A DNA stretch of 34,225 nucleotides from an uncultured Treponema sp. (GCA_947176045.1 CAMWPF010000002.1:1-34225), one strand, 5' to 3'. Shown: positions 1-8,905, numbered from the stretch's first letter. Notes: a model not told the origin generated them from the sequence alone. Made by a program: numbers and translations.

Positions 1-723
1 CAGCTGGTCCATAAAGTGCAGCGGCCCGCCCAAAAACGCGACGTGTCCGCGGATCGGCTTGCCGCAGGCAAGCCCCGAAATCGTCTGGCTCACGACCGCC
101 TGATAAATCGAAGCGGCGATGTCCTCGCGGCGCGCGCCCTCGTTGATGAGCGGCTGCACGTCAGTCTTCGCGAACACGCCGCACCGCGCCGCAATCGGGT
201 AGATTGTCTCCGCGCTTTTGGCAAGCGTGTTCAGGCCGTCCGCGTCGGTTTCCAAAAGCGCCGCCATCTGGTCGATGAACGCGCCGGTTCCGCCCGCGCA
301 CGTTCCGTTCATGCGCTGCTCCACGCCGCCGCTGAAATACGTAATCTTCGCGTCCTCGCCGCCAAGCTCGATCACAACGTCCGTCTGCGGAATCAGCTTC
401 TTGACCGCGGTGGTCGCCGCAATCACTTCCTGGATGAACGGGATGGAAAGCCACTGCGACACGGAAAGTCCGCCGGAGCCTGTTACCTTCACGCTGACCG
501 GCTGGGCGCTTCCGGCCGGAAGCCGCCGCTCCAATTCGTCGAACGCCTGCGAAACGACGGAAATAATCGTGCTGCGGATATCCGCGCGGTGCCGCTGATA
601 GTCGCTGTATATGATGGCGTCGTCGTCGTCCAGGACCGCAATTTTCACCGTCGTCGAACCGACGTCTATTCCAATTCTTATGGGAAGCACCTTTTCCGAT
701 GCTGTATGTTCTGTTGAATCCAT
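1..723 (-). CDS. 2-hydroxyacyl-CoA dehydratase activase (BadF/BcrA/HgdC-type ASKHA ATPase), partial, runs off the left edge
   Basis: Minus-strand translation from ATG at 723: MDSTEHTASEKVLPIRIGIDVGSTTVKIAVLDDDDAIIYSDYQRH... with MNGTCAGGTGAFIDQMA and AARCGVFAKTDVQPLINEGA, matching the Cys-containing [4Fe-4S] motifs of the family. The frame stays open to position 1, so it is missing from the ORF track. Confidence 0.9.
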   Translation of the reverse strand, partial: MDSTEHTASEKVLPIRIGIDVGSTTVKIAVLDDDDAIIYSDYQRHRADIRSTIISVVSQAFDELERRLPAGSAQPVSVKVTGSGGLSVSQWLSIPFIQEVIAATTAVKKLIPQTDVVIELGGEDAKITYFSGGVEQRMNGTCAGGTGAFIDQMAALLETDADGLNTLAKSAETIYPIAARCGVFAKTDVQPLINEGARREDIAASIYQAVVSQTISGLACGKPIRGHVAFLGGPLHFMDQL

Positions 724-857
724 TTTTCAATTGTACTGGTATCTTTTATTTTTTTCAATGAATATCTTGAATCGGACGCGCGGCTGAAGATTGCACAAAC
801 CGTCCATCTTGGGTATCCTAAATGAAGAAATCCACACTTCCATAAAAAGAGACGACT

Positions 858-2498
858 GTGACGCAATCGACGGAAAAAAAATCGCTCGTGAAATCCGGGC
901 TGCTGCTTTCACTGATGACATTCCTCTCCCGCATCATGGGACTGCTCCGCGAAATGACGAAGGCCGCGTTCCTCGGAACAAGCGCCTACGCGGACGCGTT
1001 CGGCATCGCCTTTATGATTCCGAACCTGTTCCGGCGGCTGTTCGCGGAAAACAGCATTTCAGTCGCGTTCATCCCCACGTTCCGCGGCTATCTTGAGGAC
1101 GACAGGGACGCCGGAACGCACGCCGCCATCCAGCTGTTCATCTCATCGACGCTGACGCTCGTCTCCTTCCTGACCGCAATCGTCACCGTGCTGGGAATCC
1201 TCGCGGCGCCGCTCATCGTTCCGATTTTCTACGGGCGCGGCGCGGACGCGGACATCCTTGCCGAAACGGCGTTTCTGACGCGGATTATGTTTCCGTACCT
1301 GTTCGTGATTTCCGCGGCGGCGTTCCTGCAAGGCATCCTGAACGGCTGCAACAGCTTCGCGCCGTCGGGATTCACGCCCGTGCTGTTCAACGGAATCGTC
1401 GTCGCCGTAACGTACTTCCTGACGCCGCAGCTGCCGAACCCGGAACACCTTCCGCAGGAAGCGCTGGCGGCGCGTGCCATGGCGTTCGGCGTGCTGACCG
1501 GCGGCTGCTTCCAGGCGCTGTTCCAGTGGCCGTTCGTGCGGAAGACCGGCTGGAAGACGACGCTCACCGGACTTCGGAACGCCTTCACAAATCCGGGAAC
1601 GCGGAAGGTCGTGGCGCTCATCGTTCCGACCATCATCGGAATGGCGGCGTACCAGCTCAACGACTTGGTTTCGACGGCGATTGCCGGAAAGACGGGAACG
1701 GGAACAGTCAGCAGCCTGCAATACTCCCTGCGACTTCAGGAGCTGATCCTCGGCATCTTCGCCGTTTCCATCGGAACGGTGATCCTGCCGGATCTGTCGG
1801 GGCTGGCGAAAAACCAGAAATGGCGCGAATTCAACGAAATGCTCGTACAGGCAATCAAAATCATCGCGCTCATCACGATTCCCGTTACGTTCTATTCGCT
1901 GGTTTCCGGCCGCGAGCTGATTTCGCTCGTGTACAAGACGAAGAATTTCGACGACAGATCTGTCGCGCTGACGCTCAGCGTCTTCCGCTTCCATATCGCC
2001 GGACTGTTCTTCATCGCCGCGAACCGCGTCATCTCTCCGGCGTTCTACGCGCAGGGCAACACCAAGCTGCCGACGCTCGCGGGCATCATCTGCTTCGGCG
2101 CGAACATCGCGCTCGCATTCCTGCTGTCCTTCCCGATGAAGGGAAACGGCATCGCGCTCGCCCTGACGCTCGCCAGCTTCGTCAATACAGCCTGCCTGTT
2201 CCTGTTCATGCGGAAAATGCCGTCGATGGACATGCGCGGCATCGCGAAAAAAATGCTCGGCTGCGTCGTGCGCACCACCTGCTTTTCCATCATCGCCGCG
2301 GCGCCCGCGTTCTTTGTGCGGCAGCTCCTCGTGCGCGCCGCCGCCGGACGCGGACGGCTCCTTGCATACGGAATCCCGGTGCTTGGAACCGCAGCCGTAT
2401 TCGCCGCCGTCGGCATCGCGCTGCTCGTCCTGTTCCGCGACGAGACCGCGGCCGCGGTCTCAGCAAAGCTGCGCGGAAAATTCCGGCGGAAGGCGTAG
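858..2498 (+). CDS. murJ: Lipid II flippase MurJ (MviN family)
   Basis: 546 aa polytopic membrane protein; SGLLLSLMTFLSRIMGLLREMTKAAFLGTSAYADAFGIAFMIPNLFRRLFAENSISVAFIPTF is characteristic of MurJ/MviN. Probable GTG start. Confidence 0.95.
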   Translation: MTQSTEKKSLVKSGLLLSLMTFLSRIMGLLREMTKAAFLGTSAYADAFGIAFMIPNLFRRLFAENSISVAFIPTFRGYLEDDRDAGTHAAIQLFISSTLTLVSFLTAIVTVLGILAAPLIVPIFYGRGADADILAETAFLTRIMFPYLFVISAAAFLQGILNGCNSFAPSGFTPVLFNGIVVAVTYFLTPQLPNPEHLPQEALAARAMAFGVLTGGCFQALFQWPFVRKTGWKTTLTGLRNAFTNPGTRKVVALIVPTIIGMAAYQLNDLVSTAIAGKTGTGTVSSLQYSLRLQELILGIFAVSIGTVILPDLSGLAKNQKWREFNEMLVQAIKIIALITIPVTFYSLVSGRELISLVYKTKNFDDRSVALTLSVFRFHIAGLFFIAANRVISPAFYAQGNTKLPTLAGIICFGANIALAFLLSFPMKGNGIALALTLASFVNTACLFLFMRKMPSMDMRGIAKKMLGCVVRTTCFSIIAAAPAFFVRQLLVRAAAGRGRLLAYGIPVLGTAAVFAAVGIALLVLFRDETAAAVSAKLRGKFRRKA

Positions 2499-2528
2499 GA
2501 ACGAACAGACCGCCGGAGCCAGCCGTAG

Positions 2529-2551
2529 GCCGGCATGACGCCGCCGCGCGG
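2529..2551. repeat. 23-nt direct repeat copy 1 (GCCGGCATGACGCCGCCGCGCGG)
   Basis: Identical to 4809-4831; lies between the convergent ends of murJ and the CotH-like gene. Confidence 0.85.
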
Positions 2552-2559
2552 GACGACAA

Positions 2560-4350
2560 TCATTCCGGCACGGAGAACGATTCTCCTGCAATCCACAAAA
2601 TCCGATTCCGCACCACGTCCTTGACAAAATCAAAATCCTCATCAAATGAATCAAGCGGCGGACTGCCGACCGGGTTTGGATGCGCGCCCCACCGCAGCGC
2701 GTCCAATTCAGCGGCGGACGAAATTGCGCCGCGGATCGCATCCGCCCGTGCGCACGCCGCATCTGCGTCCAGCCGGGCGGCATATTTGGAAACCGCGTCG
2801 TTGAATTCCGGCGTCTTGAACAGTGCGCCAAAATATATCGTGTTTCTGTCGATGAAATCCGTGTCATTGCGGCCCGCCGCCCAGTCGAAATCCCAAACCG
2901 GCCCAGCCTTTAGCAGATGCGCCGTGTTGTCGAACAAAACATAGCAGGATTTCGGATGTCCCAATTCGCCGTTGCGCATGACTTCATTGACCACGTAAAA
3001 CTGCGCGAACGAATCCACGTCGATATGCCGGATATCAGCAGCGTCGCCGTACAGCTCGCCTTCAATCTGCGCAATCCATTGTTCGATGTCTTTCAGCCTC
3101 TCGTCCGTCATTGAATCGTCGTTCTTGATGTTGTACGGCAGCCCCTTCTTTTCCGACTTGAATTTCCACGCTTCGTCAAAATATGTGTCCAATTCCATCA
3201 AATAATCATCGTCCTCGTCGATGGCGACGCGGTTTTCGTCCGCCTTGATCGCCTCGCCGAGCCAGTACAATCCAAGAAATTCACCGTTCAAGACGAGCTG
3301 CACATACTCGCCGCCGACCGTCCAGTCCATTCCAAGCTGTCGGCTCAGGCAGAACGCCATCTCATTCTTTATGAATGAATTGTCCAAATAGTTCGCAATC
3401 AGAACCCACCGCTTGTGCTTGGGCATTCCAAGCATTTCCCGCTTTTTGCCGAGCTTGAGCGCATACGGCTTCTTCTTCTGATTCCACGTCGAATTGCCGC
3501 GGCCGCGGATGAACGTTTCGACTGTTTCACAATTCCAATCGGCGTCGTCCGCCCCTGCAATGCTGATTGTTCCCGGAATCCAATCCTCCTTGTTCAAAAT
3601 GGGAACATCATTCGTATCAACCGTTACAACAGGAAGTCCCGAACCGACTGTCCGGCAGATTACAGCGGCATCCGAATCAACGGATTTTCTGCCGCCGCTG
3701 GAAACGAGCGTCGCCGTGCAATAATACTCCGCCAAAACATAGTCGTTCCGTTCCAGCGATGAAAACGGAAGCGAAACTTCGCACCAGCTCCCAAATTCAA
3801 CGGCGGACGCATCAGACGCGAACACTTCCGAAAATTCCGCCTCATTCGGATTTTTTCGGAACCATCGATAGGAAAGCTCTCCGGAGCAGTCGACGAAGAC
3901 AGTCGCCTTCAGCAGATAATCGTCCGCATACATCGGAATTTCCGCGCCTTCCGGCTGCGACCAGAACGCAAAAACCGGCTTCATGACCGCCACCCTGAAC
4001 GAGGCGGCAAAATCACCATACACAACGCGGACATCATGGGTTCCCGCCTCCGTCAGAACCGCCCCATCAGGCGGCTCCACGCTGTACGAATCCCGTTCCA
4101 GTTCACGACATGTTCCGTCTGCCTGCACATAGACGACGGAAAGCCCTTTCAAATCCAGCGCGTCCTCCACAAAATACTGCACCTTTTCGGGCGGCGATTC
4201 AACGCGGAGCGTTTCCGCATACACTGTCTCCGAAACGACTGTCTCGACAACTTCTGCCTCCTGCCTGCATCCAGCCGCAACTCCGGCGGCAAACAGCAGC
4301 AACGCCGAGTCCGCTAAAAAAATCAATGTGCTACGCGCTTTTTTCACCAC
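2560..4350 (-). CDS. CotH-like (spore coat kinase fold) lipoprotein with N-terminal Ig-like region
   Basis: Lipoprotein-type N-terminus (LLLFAAGVAAGC). CotH-family signatures: FIRGRGNSTWNQKKKPYALKLGKK, WVLIANYLDNSFIKNEMAF, GPVWDFDWAAG. GTG start (4350 or 4347). Confidence 0.85.
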   Translation of the reverse strand: MVKKARSTLIFLADSALLLFAAGVAAGCRQEAEVVETVVSETVYAETLRVESPPEKVQYFVEDALDLKGLSVVYVQADGTCRELERDSYSVEPPDGAVLTEAGTHDVRVVYGDFAASFRVAVMKPVFAFWSQPEGAEIPMYADDYLLKATVFVDCSGELSYRWFRKNPNEAEFSEVFASDASAVEFGSWCEVSLPFSSLERNDYVLAEYYCTATLVSSGGRKSVDSDAAVICRTVGSGLPVVTVDTNDVPILNKEDWIPGTISIAGADDADWNCETVETFIRGRGNSTWNQKKKPYALKLGKKREMLGMPKHKRWVLIANYLDNSFIKNEMAFCLSRQLGMDWTVGGEYVQLVLNGEFLGLYWLGEAIKADENRVAIDEDDDYLMELDTYFDEAWKFKSEKKGLPYNIKNDDSMTDERLKDIEQWIAQIEGELYGDAADIRHIDVDSFAQFYVVNEVMRNGELGHPKSCYVLFDNTAHLLKAGPVWDFDWAAGRNDTDFIDRNTIYFGALFKTPEFNDAVSKYAARLDADAACARADAIRGAISSAAELDALRWGAHPNPVGSPPLDSFDEDFDFVKDVVRNRILWIAGESFSVPE

Positions 4351-4473
4351 GCCCCCTTGCCATAAAAGGCATTTATCAAAACAAAGATTCCATACAATAC
4401 ATTTTTAACAGAATAACTTCCATATGGTCCAGTTTTTAAAAAATAAATTTCTTTTATGGTGTAATGACAGTGC

Positions 4474-4818
4474 ATGGGCTTTTCGGAAAATTTTCGTGAC
4501 GAACTTGAATATCAGGGAATCCAGCTGAAGGAATTTTCCAGACGTTCTGGAATCAGTTTGAACACATTGAACAAGTACAACTCCGGCTCAAGCGTCGTGC
4601 CGAACATCGAGACGGCAAAAAGAATTGCAGACACGCTTCATGTCTCGCTGGACTTTCTTGTTTCCGGGAGGCTGTGCGGCATTGAATCCCAGAATCCGAA
4701 AATCCAGGAAATTGCCAGAATGCTTCGGAAGCTTTCTCCAACGGAACTGGACGCAATTCAGGCAGTCGTCTCGGCCATTGCACAAAAGCACGGGGAAACG
4801 CACAAACCGCCGGCATGA
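4474..4818 (+). CDS. XRE/Cro-CI-type helix-turn-helix transcriptional regulator
   Basis: 114 aa; FRDELEYQGIQLKEFSRRSGISLNTLNKYNSGSSVVPNIETAKRIADTLHVSLDFLVSG is a canonical HTH_3 domain. Its last codons and stop lie inside the 23-nt repeat. Confidence 0.88.
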   Translation: MGFSENFRDELEYQGIQLKEFSRRSGISLNTLNKYNSGSSVVPNIETAKRIADTLHVSLDFLVSGRLCGIESQNPKIQEIARMLRKLSPTELDAIQAVVSAIAQKHGETHKPPA

Positions 4819-4831
4819 CGCCGCCGCGCGG
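4809..4831. repeat. 23-nt direct repeat copy 2 (GCCGGCATGACGCCGCCGCGCGG)
   Basis: Identical to 2529-2551; overlaps the XRE stop codon and ends just before the coaE stop. Confidence 0.85.
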
Positions 4832-4832
4832 C

Positions 4833-5498
4833 TTAGATGCGCCGGTTGAACGCCGCGACCAGCTTCCTTTCAAGCGCGGCAAGCCCGCCGCAGTTCCAGA
4901 CGCGGACCATCGGAATCCCGGTGGCGGCGTACGCGGAAAAAAGCCCGGACTGCGCGCGGAACCGCGCCACAACCTGCCCGAAGCGCAGATTGTCCCGGCG
5001 AAGAGCGCGCGCCAGACGCACAACCGCCGGCGCGTCCACAAAGATGATGCGCCCGCAGCGCTCCATAAGGGCGGGCGTCTTGTACAGAACCGCCGCGTTC
5101 AAAATGACGCCGGCGCAGCCCGCAGAAATCCGCGCCGCAATCTCCGCTTCCGCGCGGCGCACGACGGCGGGATAAACCAACGCCTCCTGCCGCGCAAGCA
5201 GTTCCGGCCGCGGAAAAACCAGCCGTCCCAGCGCGCGCCTGTCCAAGCGCCCGTCCGCACCGACAAGCCGAATGCCGGAAGCGGCGGCGTCCGCAGAAAA
5301 CGCCGACAGAATGTCCGCCTCGATTTCCTGAACCGCGCCGTGGACAAGCTCGTCCGCGTCCAGCGCGGCAAAGCCGTACTTTTCCAGAATCGCGGAGGCG
5401 GCGTTCTTCCCTGCCGCCATCGGCCCGGTTACGCAGAGAACCGGCGGAAGCGGCGCGCCGCCGGCAGCTTCCAGCGGAATGTTCCAGCGCGCGCTCAA
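4833..5498 (-). CDS. coaE: Dephospho-CoA kinase
   Basis: 221 aa; PPVLCVTGPMAAGKNAASAILEKYGFAALDADELVH with downstream VILNAAVLYKTPALMERCGRIIFVDAP. TTG start overlaps the polA stop (TTGA). Confidence 0.85.
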   Translation of the reverse strand: MSARWNIPLEAAGGAPLPPVLCVTGPMAAGKNAASAILEKYGFAALDADELVHGAVQEIEADILSAFSADAAASGIRLVGADGRLDRRALGRLVFPRPELLARQEALVYPAVVRRAEAEIAARISAGCAGVILNAAVLYKTPALMERCGRIIFVDAPAVVRLARALRRDNLRFGQVVARFRAQSGLFSAYAATGIPMVRVWNCGGLAALERKLVAAFNRRI

Positions 5499-8338
5499 TG
5501 GAATTCACCCCAGTTCTTGCCGCATTCAATCGAAACGCGGAGCGGCACGCGCAGCGCCACGGCATTTTCCATCTTTTCGCGCACAATGCGGACGGTCTCG
5601 CCGATTGCCTGCTCGTCATCCGGACATTCCAGAATCAGCTCGTCGTGCACCTGCACGAGCAGCCGGGCGCCGTCCGGACCTCCGCGGAGCGCGGCGTCAA
5701 CGTCCAGCATCGCCTTCTTCACAATGTCGGCGGCGCTTCCCTGAACCGGCGTATTCACCGCTACGCGCTCCGCTCCCGCGCGCTCGATCTTGTTGCGGCT
5801 GTTAATGCTCAAAATGGCGCGCCGCCTCCCGAAAATCGTCTCGACAAATCCGTCCCGCTCCGCCTTCCGCACCGTTTCGTCCATGAAATTCCGCACCGAA
5901 GCATACGTCTTGAAATAGTTTTCGATGAATTCCGCCGCCTGCGGCCGGGAAATGCCCAAACCGCCGGCAAGCCGGAAGGAACTCATGCCGTAGATGACGC
6001 CGAAATTGATGGTCTTCGCCGTGCGCCGCATCTCCGGCGTCACCGCCTCCGGCTCCACTCCGAAAATCAGCGCGGCGGTCGCCCGGTGGATGTCCGTTCC
6101 TGACTGGAAGGCGGCGCACATCGTTCCGTCGCCGGACAGATGCGCGAGCACCACCAGCTCAATCTGCGAATAATCCGCAGAAATCAGCACCGTCCCCGGC
6201 GCCGCCGTAAACGCACTTCGGATCCGGCGCCCTGCCTCGTTGCGCACCGGAATGTTCTGCAAATTCGGATCGCGGCAGGAAAGCCGCCCGGTCGCCGTTC
6301 CCGTCTGGATGAAGTCCGTGTGAATGCGCCCGGCAGCATCGCAGAGCAGCGGAAGCGTCTCCACATACGTCGATTGCAGCTTGGAAAGCTCGCGGTAGTC
6401 CAGAATCATGCGTGGAACCGCATCGAACAGCGCCAGCTCCTCAAGCACGGATGTGTCCGTCGAATAGCCGCGCTTCGTCTTCTTGCCGGGCTTGAGCCCG
6501 CGTTCCGTAAAAAGCACTTCCTGCAGCTGCTTTGTCGAAGCGATGTTGAACGGATGCCCGACTTCGGCGTAAATTCCGTTCTGGGCGTCCTCTATGTTCC
6601 GAGTCAGCTCCTCGTTGTATTGGAGCAGCGTCTGCGCGTCCAGATGGATTCCGGCGATTTCCATTTCCGCAAGCACTGGAAGCAGCTTCATTTCGATGTC
6701 GGAAAAAAGTTCCGCCAGCCCGCGCTCCGCAAGCCGTTCCCGAAGGACAAGCCACAGCTGGAACGTAAAGTCCGCGTCCTCAGCGGCATACGGCGCCGCC
6801 TTTTCCAGCGGCACGTCGGCGAACGTCTGCTTCTTCCCGACAATTTCATCATATTCCGTTCCGGAAAGCCCCAGATAGGCCTCCGCCAGATGCTCCAGAC
6901 TGTAGGCGTTCTTTCCCGTCCGGTCGGGCGACAGAAGCCACTCGGCAATCATCGTGTCGGCGAGCGTGCAGCGCGGACGCCCGCCGGAAAAGCTGATTCC
7001 GGCGGTGCGCAGCACCTTGTAGTCGAACTTTCCGTTGTGAAGGACGACCGTCACGGACGGCTCGTCGAACAGGCGCGCAATTTCACGCAGGGCGTCGGCA
7101 AGCGGCACAAAATCGCCCGCGTCAAACATATCGTTCGTAAAAATCGGAACGTAGACGGCGCTGCCCGCCGCGCAGCACAGGCTGAATCCGACCATGCGCG
7201 CGGAAAGCGTGTCCAATGAGTCCGTCTCGCAGTCAAAGGCGACCGTCCGCTCCGCCGAACGCAGGACGGCATCGACGAACTGCGAAAGCTCCCCGGCGCT
7301 GCGGACGGCGCGGTAGTCGCCGGAATTCTTGACAAGCGGCGCCCGCTGCGATTCGTCTGGAATTTCCGCGCCATCGCCGCCTTCTTCCGAAGGCGCCGCC
7401 TCCGTTCCGCCGCTGTCGGACAGCGCCTCGCCTGAGCCGCCGCCAGACGAAACGGCAAGTTCGACATACTGCTTCGCGACCGACGGAACGCCGAATTTTT
7501 TAAGCAGCTCCGCGGCGGCGGCGCAGTCCAGCACGACCGGCTCCCCGAACACCGCCCCATCTATTTCAGGGCAGGGAACATCCGCGCACAGCCGGACAAG
7601 CTGTTGGGAAAAATACGCGCTTTCCCTGCCGTCCGCCAGCTTCTTCTGCACGGCGCCCTTGATGTCGCCGATGTGCGCGTAAATGCCGTCCAGCGTTCCA
7701 TATTCGGCAAGCAGCTTCGCGGATGTTTTGACGCCGACGCCTTTGACGCCTGGAATATTGTCCGACGTGTCGCCGAAAAGCGCGAGCAGGTCCAGCAGCT
7801 GCGACGGCATGACGCCCCACTCCGCCTTCACACCGTCAACGCCCGTAACCTTCCAGACATCGGCATGATCCGGCTTGAGAATCTGCGTCGAATCCGTAAC
7901 AAGCTGCATCAAATCCTTGTCGCCCGAAAGAATCCTGCACGTCCGCCCGGCCGCCTCGCATTTTTTCGCGGCCGTAGCAATCACATCGTCCGCCTCGTAG
8001 CCCTCGCACTGAAGCACAGGAATTCCCAGCGCGCGCAGGACATCCTCAATCCACGGAATCTGCTCGTGCAGATCCTCCGGCGTCTTGTTGCGCGTCGCCT
8101 TGTATTCCGCATACAATTTGTGCCGGAACGTCGCACTTTTTGAATCCATCGCAGCGGCAATATGCAGCGGCTTGTAGTGCTTTAAAATCGAATGCAAATT
8201 CCGAAAAAATCCGAACAGCGCGGACACATTCTGTCCCGCCTGATTTGTCAGCGGACGTGAAACGAACGCAAAATAACAGCGGTAAATCAGCCCGTACGAA
8301 TCCAAAATATAGAATGTATTTTCGTCAAAATCAGCCAT
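5495..8338 (-). CDS. polA: DNA polymerase I (5'-3' exo, 3'-5' exo and polymerase domains)
   Basis: 947 aa; FYILDSYGLIYRCYFAF (5' nuclease), FDCETDSLD / HNGKFDYKVL / YAAEDADF (exo motifs), TATGRLSCRDPNLQNIPVR, VQVHDELILE (pol motifs). Confidence 0.97.
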   Translation of the reverse strand: MADFDENTFYILDSYGLIYRCYFAFVSRPLTNQAGQNVSALFGFFRNLHSILKHYKPLHIAAAMDSKSATFRHKLYAEYKATRNKTPEDLHEQIPWIEDVLRALGIPVLQCEGYEADDVIATAAKKCEAAGRTCRILSGDKDLMQLVTDSTQILKPDHADVWKVTGVDGVKAEWGVMPSQLLDLLALFGDTSDNIPGVKGVGVKTSAKLLAEYGTLDGIYAHIGDIKGAVQKKLADGRESAYFSQQLVRLCADVPCPEIDGAVFGEPVVLDCAAAAELLKKFGVPSVAKQYVELAVSSGGGSGEALSDSGGTEAAPSEEGGDGAEIPDESQRAPLVKNSGDYRAVRSAGELSQFVDAVLRSAERTVAFDCETDSLDTLSARMVGFSLCCAAGSAVYVPIFTNDMFDAGDFVPLADALREIARLFDEPSVTVVLHNGKFDYKVLRTAGISFSGGRPRCTLADTMIAEWLLSPDRTGKNAYSLEHLAEAYLGLSGTEYDEIVGKKQTFADVPLEKAAPYAAEDADFTFQLWLVLRERLAERGLAELFSDIEMKLLPVLAEMEIAGIHLDAQTLLQYNEELTRNIEDAQNGIYAEVGHPFNIASTKQLQEVLFTERGLKPGKKTKRGYSTDTSVLEELALFDAVPRMILDYRELSKLQSTYVETLPLLCDAAGRIHTDFIQTGTATGRLSCRDPNLQNIPVRNEAGRRIRSAFTAAPGTVLISADYSQIELVVLAHLSGDGTMCAAFQSGTDIHRATAALIFGVEPEAVTPEMRRTAKTINFGVIYGMSSFRLAGGLGISRPQAAEFIENYFKTYASVRNFMDETVRKAERDGFVETIFGRRRAILSINSRNKIERAGAERVAVNTPVQGSAADIVKKAMLDVDAALRGGPDGARLLVQVHDELILECPDDEQAIGETVRIVREKMENAVALRVPLRVSIECGKNWGEFH

Positions 8339-8393
8339 GCCGCCATTCTACACGGATTTTTCTGAAGGGGGAAGGCTTCCCGCCGCCAATCAA

Positions 8394-8421
8394 CATACCT
8401 CGACGCAAGCGTCGAGGTATG
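8394..8421. repeat. Perfect 28-bp palindrome CATACCTCGACGC-AA-GCGTCGAGGTATG
   Basis: 13-bp perfectly complementary arms around AA, between the groES terminator and polA. Confidence 0.9.
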
Positions 8422-8434
8422 AAACCCTCCGCAC

Positions 8435-8462
8435 GAATAAAAAAGGCGGCCTTCCGGCCGCC
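8435..8462 (-). terminator. Rho-independent terminator of groES
   Basis: On the minus strand GGCGGCC-GGAA-GGCCGCC is followed by TTTTTTATTC, 3' of the groES stop (8481). Confidence 0.85.
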
Positions 8463-8480
8463 CGACTGCAAGCGCTGCGC

Positions 8481-8756
8481 TTATTTTTCAATAACCGCGA
8501 TGATGTCCGCCATCTTGAGGACCAAGTGATCCTCCCCGTCAATCTTCACCTGCGTGCCGGCATATTTGTCATACATGATGTGATCGCCGACGCTCACAGT
8601 GATTTTCTCCTCGTCCGTTCCCGGACCGACGGCGACAACCATCGCTGTCTGCGTCTTTTCCTGCGCCGCATCAGGAATGATGATGCCGGACGCCGTCTTT
8701 GTCTCCGCCTTGTCGTTTTTTACGAGAACCCTGTCTGCCAACGGTTTGAGTTTCAT
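8481..8756 (-). CDS. groES: Co-chaperonin GroES
   Basis: 91 aa; MKLKPLADRVLVKNDKAETKTASGIIIPDAAQEKTQ...VGDHIMYDKYAGTQVKIDGEDHLVLKMADIIAVIE. SD AAGAGGAG upstream. Confidence 0.97.
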   Translation of the reverse strand: MKLKPLADRVLVKNDKAETKTASGIIIPDAAQEKTQTAMVVAVGPGTDEEKITVSVGDHIMYDKYAGTQVKIDGEDHLVLKMADIIAVIEK

Positions 8757-8791
8757 GTATATGCTCCTCTTATTTGATTGTTTTGCTATTA

Positions 8792-8821
8792 AATATATGA
8801 AGAAAACGCAGTCCTCGTCAA
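8792..8821 (-). promoter_or_regulatory. Sigma-70-type promoter of groES
   Basis: Minus strand TTGACG - 18 nt - TATATT upstream of the groES SD; no CIRCE-like inverted repeat seen. Confidence 0.65.
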
Positions 8822-8905
8822 TAAAAAACGGAAAATTCTACAAAATCTGCGGTTAAAACAGCCGGACGCGGCGCACTTCCGCCAAAAAGCGGGGCAAAAG
8901 AACGC

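Noticed and set aside
1526-2944. 472-aa plus-strand ORF overlapping murJ and the cotH 3' end
   Set aside because: Out-of-frame GC-rich ORF, Arg/His-rich, spans two convergent genes; not protein-like.
7804-7816. Partial match to the 23-mer (CGGCATGACGCC) near 7805
   Set aside because: Only 12 nt and inside conserved polA coding sequence; chance similarity.
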